Of a DNA stretch of 64,000 nt, positions 58,458-64,000 are shown one piece after another. The translations under genes were made by a program, and so were the position numbers. The notes beneath the pieces are model-generated. The model saw only the letters and a list, made by a program, of their open reading frames with translations. It did no database searches and was not told the DNA's origin. Position 1 is the first letter of the stretch. Each line of letters begins with the position of its first letter. Source of the DNA: Mycobacterium sp. (GTDB taxonomy: Bacteria > Actinomycetota > Actinomycetes > Mycobacteriales > Mycobacteriaceae); the NCBI GenBank assembly GCA_016197405.1, contig JACPVR010000024.1:124001-188000 (forward strand). Direction: 5' to 3'.

Positions 58458-58473
58458 TTGAACATGTGTTCGA
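58458..58473 (-). promoter_or_regulatory. Candidate LexA (SOS) box
   Basis: TTGAACATGTGTTCGA differs at one position from the mycobacterial LexA consensus (TCGAAC-N4-GTTCGA). It lies 69 bases upstream of the rhomboid-like start and downstream of the DoxX-like gene, so the rhomboid-deaminase-amylase operon is the probable target. Confidence 0.5.
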
Positions 58474-58513
58474 TTATGCGTATGCGATGGAACCTTATGT
58501 AGGCGGTCTCAGC

Positions 58514-58873
58514 TCAATTCTTGTGAGTGCCCGTGCCTTCCACCGTCATCACAGCGAACAGTGCGAGAAACGAAGCTGCAGGGACTGCCTTTAACCTGTT
58601 CCCGACGCGGATATGCGCGCCGACAGCCAAGACGTAGTAAAGCGTCAGCATCCCCGCTGTCAGCCGCGCCAGGCCGGGAAACCGGATGATAGAAGTCAGG
58701 CCGACCGCGGCTGCGGCCTTAACGACCGGAAAAACTGGTCGCATTCTGACAGGAACATCGACGTCGTCGAGAGACTTCATGATGAAAGGTATTTCGATCG
58801 CACAGCCGATTGCATCGACCGCATGGAAAGCGGCCAGCACCCCGTAGGTCTTCGGTGATGTTAAAACACTCAT
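58514..58873 (-). CDS. DoxX-like membrane protein
   Basis: A 119-residue protein with three or four membrane segments resembling the DoxX-like family (YGVLAAFHAVDAIGCAIEIP; VKAAAAVGLTSIIRFPGLARLTAGML; AASFLALFAVMTVEGTG). Function unknown. ATG at 58873 is preferred. A longer frame with ATG at 58933 would add an unlikely 20-residue extension. Base composition is clearly less GC-rich than the surroundings, which together with the gene remnant upstream suggests acquired DNA. Confidence 0.65.
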   Translation of the reverse strand: MSVLTSPKTYGVLAAFHAVDAIGCAIEIPFIMKSLDDVDVPVRMRPVFPVVKAAAAVGLTSIIRFPGLARLTAGMLTLYYVLAVGAHIRVGNRLKAVPAASFLALFAVMTVEGTGTHKN

Positions 58874-58974
58874 CGCGCCAATTCTATTAAGGATTGGACC
58901 TCGCCACTGGACCAATTCTCTGGTTCGACCCATGGATTGCGATCCCACATCTGAAATGTTCCCTGGCGAGTTGA

Positions 58975-59145
58975 TGTCCAAATCCGCTCAAGCCGTTCCA
59001 CGGCTGGCGCCGCACCTGGCCCCGGGCCCAGAACCGCGCTCGCGCCATCACCGCCGAACGAAAGCGCAACCAGCAGGCCCGCCAAGCCCGGCTGTCCCAT
59101 CTCGCCGGCCAACGCGATCCAGACCCCGAACCCCCGCCGTTTTAG
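58975..59145 (+). pseudogene. Possible C-terminal remnant of a lost gene
   Basis: The gap 58874-59177 holds no complete gene. In one plus-strand frame, between a TGA at 58972 and a TAG at 59143, lies a coding-like 56-residue tail: FHGWRRTWPRAQNRARAITA, then ERKRNQQARQARLSHLAGQ, ending DPDPEPPPF. A basic tail ending in PPPF is seen at the end of DUF222/HNH (13E12-type) proteins as I recall, so this could be the remnant of such a repeat gene. There is no start codon with a ribosome site. Low certainty. Confidence 0.3.
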
Positions 59146-59177
59146 CGGCGCTGCGCACGTCGAAGTACCCTGCCGAC

Positions 59178-59810
59178 GTGCTGCAATCAGTCCTCAACTT
59201 CCTGGGTATCGCCACTTTCGCCGCATCGGGCGCCGTGGTGGGTATCCGCAAGGGTTTCGACCTGTTCGGGATCGCGGTGCTGGCCGTCATCACCGGTGTC
59301 GGCGGGGGAATCGTGCGCGACCTGATACTCGACATCACGCCGCCGAACTCGATCCAGAACTGGCCCAATATCACCGTGGCGCTGGTGGCCGCCGCCGTCA
59401 CGACGTTGTTCGCCCGCACCGTGATCCGGATGAGGCAGCCGGTTCTGATACTCGACGCCATCGGGATGGGCTTCTTCGCGACGTCCGGCGCCGCCCTGGC
59501 GGTCGACCACGGTGCCAGCTGGTTCGCCGCGGCACTGCTCGGCATGCTGACCGCGATCACCGGCGGCGTGCTGCGCGATGTGCTGGCCAACGAGGTGCCG
59601 ATGATCATGGCACCCGACGACCTGTACGCGATGCCCGCGATGCTGGGTGCGCTCACCTATGTGGCGATCGACCACTTCGGCCCGCAGTGGGTCGGGGTGC
59701 TGGCCGGTTCCATCCTGGCGACCGTGATGCGCCTGGCGGCCATGGCATTCCATTGGCGCCTGCCGACCGGGCCGCGATCGCTGATCGCGCCCGGCCAACA
59801 GTCCGGCTAG
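59178..59810 (+). CDS. TRIC-type (UPF0126) cation channel family protein
   Basis: A 210-residue membrane protein made of two repeated three-helix units plus a seventh helix, as in prokaryotic TRIC potassium-type channels. Each repeat carries the glycine-rich kink and arginine motif: FLGIATFAASGAVVGIRKGF with VGGGIVRDLILD, and IGMGFFATSGAALAVDHG with TGGVLRDVLANEVP. GTG at 59178 is chosen because homology begins there. The frame is open to 58932 but that part is not conserved. Its last bases overlap the convergent permease by 4. Confidence 0.9.
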   Translation: MLQSVLNFLGIATFAASGAVVGIRKGFDLFGIAVLAVITGVGGGIVRDLILDITPPNSIQNWPNITVALVAAAVTTLFARTVIRMRQPVLILDAIGMGFFATSGAALAVDHGASWFAAALLGMLTAITGGVLRDVLANEVPMIMAPDDLYAMPAMLGALTYVAIDHFGPQWVGVLAGSILATVMRLAAMAFHWRLPTGPRSLIAPGQQSG

Positions 59811-61399
59811 TGCCCGGCGACGATATCGGCCTCGTCGAGCGACTCGGGATCGACCGGGTCCTTGCCTCCGGGTAGCAGCCAGAACAACAGGCACACCACG
59901 CCGAAGAACAGATAGCCCAGTGCTACTTGCGGATTGGCCGCCCAGGCCACCGTCGGCGCGTGGATCAGGCCGATGAAGGACAGCACCGCGCCGACCGCGG
60001 ATGCGATCGCGGCGTACAGGAATTTCTTGTCCAGGATGAAGGTCACCATGGTGCCGAGCACCAGGCCGACGAGCACCGCGCCCTCACCGAGCGTCAGCAG
60101 GCCGTCGTAGACCACACCGGCACCGTTGAGCGCCTCCAGTCCGACCTTGTCCGCCGAGGTGCCCGCGGCGTTGAGCGCGTTGTCGATCAAACCGCTGGCC
60201 CATTGCGCGAGGTTGGGCAGCAGCGCGGCGACCACCGCGACGGCATGGATACGCGGGACCGCCTGGAACGCCTGCGCCCCGATCAGCAGGCCGATGTAGA
60301 GCAGGATCGGCACGATCGCCGGTACCGGCAACAGGGCATCGAGCACACCGAAAAGACCCAGGAAGCAGAACAATCCGATGACCACACCGCTGGCCAGTGA
60401 ATAGCCGCCGCGGCCGCCGGCGTCCTTCCAGCCCGGGTGGCCGATGTACACCGCGGGCGGGAACGGGGAGCCGAACGCCGAACCGATGACGGCGCCGGCG
60501 CCGTCGGCCAGCAGCACGCTGCGCAGGTTGTAGTTGTCGCCTGCGGCGGCCGCGCTCTCGACGTTGCTCATCGCCTCGGTGAAGTTATAGACGCCCAACG
60601 GTATTGCGGTTCCCAGCAGGGGAGCGAGGTTGGCCAGTCCGGAGGCCAGCAGATCGACGCGCAGATCGGGGATGCCGATGGCGATATCGGAGATCGCCTG
60701 GCCGACATCGGGTGCCGACATGAAGCCACCGATCCAGCCGATGGCGGTACCGACCAGCAGCGCCGCCAGACCGATCGGAATACCGAACGGCAACTTCATA
60801 TCGGTGAAGAAGCCGATCAGGATGATGGCCAGTACCGGAAGACCGATCCAGGCCGCCTCCCACATCTGCGCGGCAGGCCGCATCGAGATGAAGGTTATCG
60901 AGATGCCCGCCAGGGTGCCCAGCATCGCGGCGCGCGGTGTCAGCTTGCGGATGTAGGGCCCGACGAACGCGCCGATCATCACGATGATGCCGATCATGAA
61001 CGCCCAGGCCAGTCCCGCCGACCAGGCCTCGACCGGATCCTTGGTCTTGAGATAGACCGGCAGCATCACCACGAAGACCACGATGAACATGTGCGGCACG
61101 CTGGGGCCGTACGGCAAAGCCGTGACGTCCGAACGGCTTTCCCGCCGTGCGAGCCGGCGGGCCAGGAATGTGTAGTAGAGGTTGCCCAGGATCAGGGCCA
61201 CGCCGAGCGCCGGCAGCACCGTGCCGAGCACATCGGTGGCCGGCACCGAGACGACACCGATCATCAAACCGGTCAACGTCAGCACGTTGACCAGGATGTT
61301 GAACCCGAGACCGAAGAATGCGTTGGTGTCGCCGCGGGTCCACCAGGGCAGATTGAACGTCGACGATTCGGCGGGCGGTTCGGTCGTCTCGGTGCTCAC
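59807..61399 (-). CDS. NCS2-family permease (xanthine/uracil/purine type)
   Basis: A 530-residue membrane transporter with about 12-14 helices. It shows the NCS2 pattern: NAFFGLGFNILVNVLTLTGL at the start, ESRSDVTALPYGPSVPHMF, YNFTEAMSNVESAAAAGDNY with the conserved substrate-region glutamate, and FGSPFPPAVYIGHPGWKDAG. It probably imports a nucleobase or related anion together with protons or sodium. It belongs to the branch with an extended N-terminus. The substrate is unknown. Confidence 0.82.
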   Translation of the reverse strand: MSTETTEPPAESSTFNLPWWTRGDTNAFFGLGFNILVNVLTLTGLMIGVVSVPATDVLGTVLPALGVALILGNLYYTFLARRLARRESRSDVTALPYGPSVPHMFIVVFVVMLPVYLKTKDPVEAWSAGLAWAFMIGIIVMIGAFVGPYIRKLTPRAAMLGTLAGISITFISMRPAAQMWEAAWIGLPVLAIILIGFFTDMKLPFGIPIGLAALLVGTAIGWIGGFMSAPDVGQAISDIAIGIPDLRVDLLASGLANLAPLLGTAIPLGVYNFTEAMSNVESAAAAGDNYNLRSVLLADGAGAVIGSAFGSPFPPAVYIGHPGWKDAGGRGGYSLASGVVIGLFCFLGLFGVLDALLPVPAIVPILLYIGLLIGAQAFQAVPRIHAVAVVAALLPNLAQWASGLIDNALNAAGTSADKVGLEALNGAGVVYDGLLTLGEGAVLVGLVLGTMVTFILDKKFLYAAIASAVGAVLSFIGLIHAPTVAWAANPQVALGYLFFGVVCLLFWLLPGGKDPVDPESLDEADIVAGH

Positions 61400-61519
61400 G
61401 GGCGTCTCCTCGGGCGAGCTGGCAGCATATTGCCGATGATCTTCGCACCGCTTTGACGGTTCCGCTCACTGACGGATTGCAGCAAACCGCCCGGTCAGGC
61501 CGGGAAACGTGCGGCCGCG

Positions 61520-63871
61520 CTACTGGCGCGCCATCGCGAGGTTGAAACGCTGTTCCGGTGTGATGAGGTGATCGTGGCTGTCGCCGCCGATGTCGAGTTG
61601 CACCCATTCGATCTGCCCGGTGAAGCGATTACCGGTCGGCCCGTAGTCCGGTGAGGCCGGAGACCCGCTGTCGGAGCCGACATCGCAGGCCTCGTCCGCC
61701 GAATACCCCAGCGGGATGGTCTGTTCGACGCGACCGGTGCCCACCAACCTGCCGTCGTAATAGAGCGTCACATCACCGCCCTTGGCCAGCCCGCCGCCGT
61801 CATAGCTGAATTCCATCCGCAGTTGATGCCGGCCCGCGGGGATGGGTTCGTCGGCGGCGGTGATGTAGTACTCGATACCGAAGAAGTTGAAGCAGTATTT
61901 GAGCGTGCCCTCGTGGGCGTACAGCGACCAGCCGCCGACGCTGCCACCCTGGGTGATGATGACGCCGTCGGCACCGGACTCGGGCACCACCACGTTGGCC
62001 GTCACCGAGTAGGACTTGTTCTTCAGCGTCAGCACGCAGTTCTCGCTGACCCGCATCTTGTCGAAGAGCAGTTGGGTGTTGCCGCGGATCAGCTGCGGGC
62101 GCCCGGCGATTTCGGGGTTGATACGTTCGAAGCCGCGGTCGTCGAGCGGCACCACATTGTATTTGACCGCTTCGATGAGCCAAAGTCGCTGCAGCTCAGC
62201 CAATTTCGCCGGGTTCTCGGCGGCGAGGTCATGCGCCTGGGTCCAGTCGTCGGGACCGTAGAGCTCCCAGCGGTCCTCGTCGAACGGCACCGGGACGTCG
62301 GTCTTCCAGGGCGTGCGGTGCTTGGTCACCGCGGTCCAGCCCTGGTGATAGATGCCGCGGTTGCCGAACATCTCGAAGTACTGGACGGTGTGGGTCTCGG
62401 CGGCGTGGGCGTCCCGCAGCGTCGACAACATGCTGACACCTTCGAGCGGGGCCTGCGCGATACCGTTGACCGATGCCGGCGCGGGCAGTCCCGCCGCGTC
62501 CAGGATGGTCGGCGCCACGTCGATCACATGATGGAACTGGTTGCGCACCTCGCCTTTGGCGGTAATACCTTTCGGCCAATGCACGATGGTGCCGTTGCGG
62601 GTTCCGCCCCAGTGCGAGGCAACCTGTTTGGTCCACTGATAGGGCGTGCACAGCGCGTGCGCCCAGCCGACCGCGTAGTGGTTGTAGGCATCCGGTGTGC
62701 CGAAGTCGTCGATCTTGGACAGCAGGAATTCGGTGGTCTCGATACCGGGCATGCCGTTGAGGGTGGTCATCTCGTTGAAGCAGCCGACGGGTGTGCCCTC
62801 GGCAGACGCGCCGTTGTCGCCGATGATGTAGTAGATCAGCGTGTCGTCGAGGAACCCCAGATCCGCGATGGCATCGACGACCCTGCCGACCTCGTGATCG
62901 GTCTGCTCCAGGAAACCGGCGTAGATCTCCATCTGGCGGGCCAGCACCGGCTTGAGCTCGGCGGGCATATCGTCCCAGGCCGGGATCTCGTCGTGCCGGC
63001 GAGTGAGTTCGGCGTCCCCGGGCACCACGCCGAGCTCGCGCTGACGGGCGATGATCTGCTCCCGCAGCACGTCCCAGCCGTCGTCGAACTTGCCCTTGTA
63101 CTTGTCCGACCACTCCTTGGACACCTGGTGCGGGGCGTGCGTGGCGCCGGGAGCGAAGTACATGAAGAACGGCTTGTCCGGCACCAGGGCCTTCTGCTGC
63201 CGAACCCAGCTGATGGCGCGGTCGGCGAGATCCTCGGTGAGGCTGTAGCCCTCCTCCGGGGTCTTCGGGGGTTCGACTGCGGTGGTGCCCTCGTAGAGCC
63301 CGGGGTAGTACTGGTTGGCCTCGCCGCCGACGAAACCGTAGAAGTACTCGAAGCCCGAGCCGGTGGGCCACTGATGGAACGGCCCGGCGGGGGAGACCTC
63401 CCAGACCGGCACTTCGTGGCATTTGCCGAACTGCGCCGTCGAATACCCGTTGAGTTTCAGGGTTTCCGCGATCGGGGCCTTGTCCTTGGGCCGGATGCTG
63501 CAGTTGCCGGGCGCCGAGGTCGCCATCTCGGTGATCGCACCCATCCCGACCGAGTGGTGGTTTCGTCCGGTGAGCATGGCCTGGCGGGTCGGCGAGCACA
63601 GCGCCGTGGTGTGGAATCGGCTCAGTTTCACGCCGTCGGCGGCCAGGCGTTCGGCCACCGGGGTGTGGCACGGACCGCCGAACGCCGATGCGGCGCCGAA
63701 TCCGACGTCGTCGATGAGCACTATCAGCACATTCGGGGCGCCGGCGGGCGGACGCAGCTCGGTGATCGGCGGGTAACTGGTGTTCGGGTCCTTGGCGTCA
63801 TAGGTCGTCAAGCCGACATGTTTGGCATCCGGTATCGGCAACGCTTGGCGGGCACGCTGTGGCTCAGTCAC
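61520..63871 (-). CDS. Arylsulfatase (FGly-dependent sulfatase)
   Basis: A 783-residue sulfatase of the AtsA/AtsD type, which cleaves sulfate esters. The metal-binding start is NVLIVLIDDVGFGAASAFGG. The formylglycine motif C-x-P-x-R is at cysteine 92 (ALCSPTRQAMLTGRNHHS), and YYIIGDNGASAEGT holds the Asp-Asn metal ligands. A C-terminal beta domain extends beyond residue 560. It needs the formylglycine-generating enzyme, which is not in this window. No signal peptide is seen. Its GTG start overlaps an incoming upstream gene by 8 bases, so it is part of an operon that continues beyond the window. Confidence 0.95.
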   Translation of the reverse strand: MTEPQRARQALPIPDAKHVGLTTYDAKDPNTSYPPITELRPPAGAPNVLIVLIDDVGFGAASAFGGPCHTPVAERLAADGVKLSRFHTTALCSPTRQAMLTGRNHHSVGMGAITEMATSAPGNCSIRPKDKAPIAETLKLNGYSTAQFGKCHEVPVWEVSPAGPFHQWPTGSGFEYFYGFVGGEANQYYPGLYEGTTAVEPPKTPEEGYSLTEDLADRAISWVRQQKALVPDKPFFMYFAPGATHAPHQVSKEWSDKYKGKFDDGWDVLREQIIARQRELGVVPGDAELTRRHDEIPAWDDMPAELKPVLARQMEIYAGFLEQTDHEVGRVVDAIADLGFLDDTLIYYIIGDNGASAEGTPVGCFNEMTTLNGMPGIETTEFLLSKIDDFGTPDAYNHYAVGWAHALCTPYQWTKQVASHWGGTRNGTIVHWPKGITAKGEVRNQFHHVIDVAPTILDAAGLPAPASVNGIAQAPLEGVSMLSTLRDAHAAETHTVQYFEMFGNRGIYHQGWTAVTKHRTPWKTDVPVPFDEDRWELYGPDDWTQAHDLAAENPAKLAELQRLWLIEAVKYNVVPLDDRGFERINPEIAGRPQLIRGNTQLLFDKMRVSENCVLTLKNKSYSVTANVVVPESGADGVIITQGGSVGGWSLYAHEGTLKYCFNFFGIEYYITAADEPIPAGRHQLRMEFSYDGGGLAKGGDVTLYYDGRLVGTGRVEQTIPLGYSADEACDVGSDSGSPASPDYGPTGNRFTGQIEWVQLDIGGDSHDHLITPEQRFNLAMARQ

Positions 63872-64000
63872 GGTCTCTCCTCGGTGATCCGGTTGGGGCC
63901 GTCACCGCGGGGATGTCCTTGGTGTCGGCGATGGCGAGCAAATGACGACTGATGGCGCCGACCTCGGCGACCAGCAAGCGCTGTGCGCTGTGTTCCTGGC
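63864..64000 (-). CDS. C-terminal end of an unidentified protein (partial)
   Basis: A minus-strand frame runs from the window edge to a TGA at 63864-63866, giving about 44 residues: QEHSAQRLLVAEVGAISRHL, then LAIADTKDIPAVTAPTGSP and a short charged end. Composition is coding-like and the stop overlaps the arylsulfatase start by 8 bases. The helical AEVGAISRHLLAIADT segment does not let me name the family. A relation to sulfatase function is possible but not shown. Confidence 0.5.
   Translation of the reverse strand, partial: QEHSAQRLLVAEVGAISRHLLAIADTKDIPAVTAPTGSPRRDRD

Noticed and set aside
58932..59177. N-terminal extension of the TRIC gene
   Set aside because: The in-frame sequence is Pro/Arg/Ser-rich and not conserved; the coding-like signal there is in another frame.
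61823..63952. A 709-codon plus-strand open frame opposite the arylsulfatase
   Set aside because: Antisense shadow; the arylsulfatase has complete catalytic motifs.

Overview
The window is high-GC actinobacterial chromosome, almost certainly from a fast-growing Mycobacterium (Mycolicibacterium-type). From memory, the gene order over roughly 0-37 kb and 41-48 kb follows the Mycobacterium tuberculosis block Rv1822-Rv1868, with losses and insertions. It starts inside a pgsA-like gene and ends inside an unidentified minus-strand gene. No tRNA, rRNA, CRISPR array, prophage or intact insertion sequence was seen.

Layout. 0-8.5 kb (+): DUF881 / small basic protein / DUF881, then gcvH, garA, ftsR, a DUF151 nuclease-like gene, a second MerR gene, and gcvP behind a tandem glycine riboswitch. 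8.6-9.4 kb: a DUF559 protein. 9.5-21.6 kb (mostly -): vWA lipoprotein-like protein, malate synthase glcB, a DNA-glycosylase-annotated protein, two CNNM/CBS membrane proteins, guaB1, gnd, blaR and blaI. 21.6-22.8 kb: a regulatory hub with a candidate BlaI operator, an IdeR iron box before a FhuF-like gene, then a second iron box driving a structured transcript at the position of the iron-sparing sRNA MrsI. 22.8-27.7 kb (+): thioesterase and urease ureABCFGD. 27.7-30.8 kb (-): ndh, an F420-type LLM oxidoreductase, a degenerate SDR. 30.9-34.4 kb (+): modBC without modA, apa, a small membrane protein. 34.4-41 kb: Acg-like nitroreductase, adhA, a divergent pair around a palindromic operator (CGNR regulator), CPBP protease, phosphoketolase. 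41.1-48.6 kb (+): a CoA-transferase / aldehyde dehydrogenase / thiolase operon and a two-domain fusion protein. 48.5-55.5 kb (-): HhH endonuclease-like, TfoX-like, a lon gene with an abnormal 3' end, and an MscS-cNMP channel with a cyclase-like receptor. 55.5-64 kb: DUF1810, an overlapping amylase/deaminase/rhomboid operon behind an SOS-like box, a DoxX-like gene, a TRIC channel, an NCS2 permease and an arylsulfatase.

How the genes work together. GcvH and GcvP belong to the glycine cleavage system and GarA controls 2-oxoglutarate flux. Glycine is sensed only in front of gcvP. BlaR and BlaI form a beta-lactam-responsive circuit. Iron scarcity, through IdeR, should release both the FhuF-like gene and the sRNA. 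The cyclase-like receptor and the cyclic-nucleotide-binding channel are translationally coupled, although the cyclase catalytic residues look degenerate.

Most notable: the MrsI-like iron-regulated RNA locus, the lon gene whose last ~40 codons are replaced at a C7/G7 hairpin, the degenerate cyclase-channel pair, the CGNR divergent operator, and the candidate SOS box ahead of an amylase operon. All homology statements come from reading the sequences and from memory; no searches were run.
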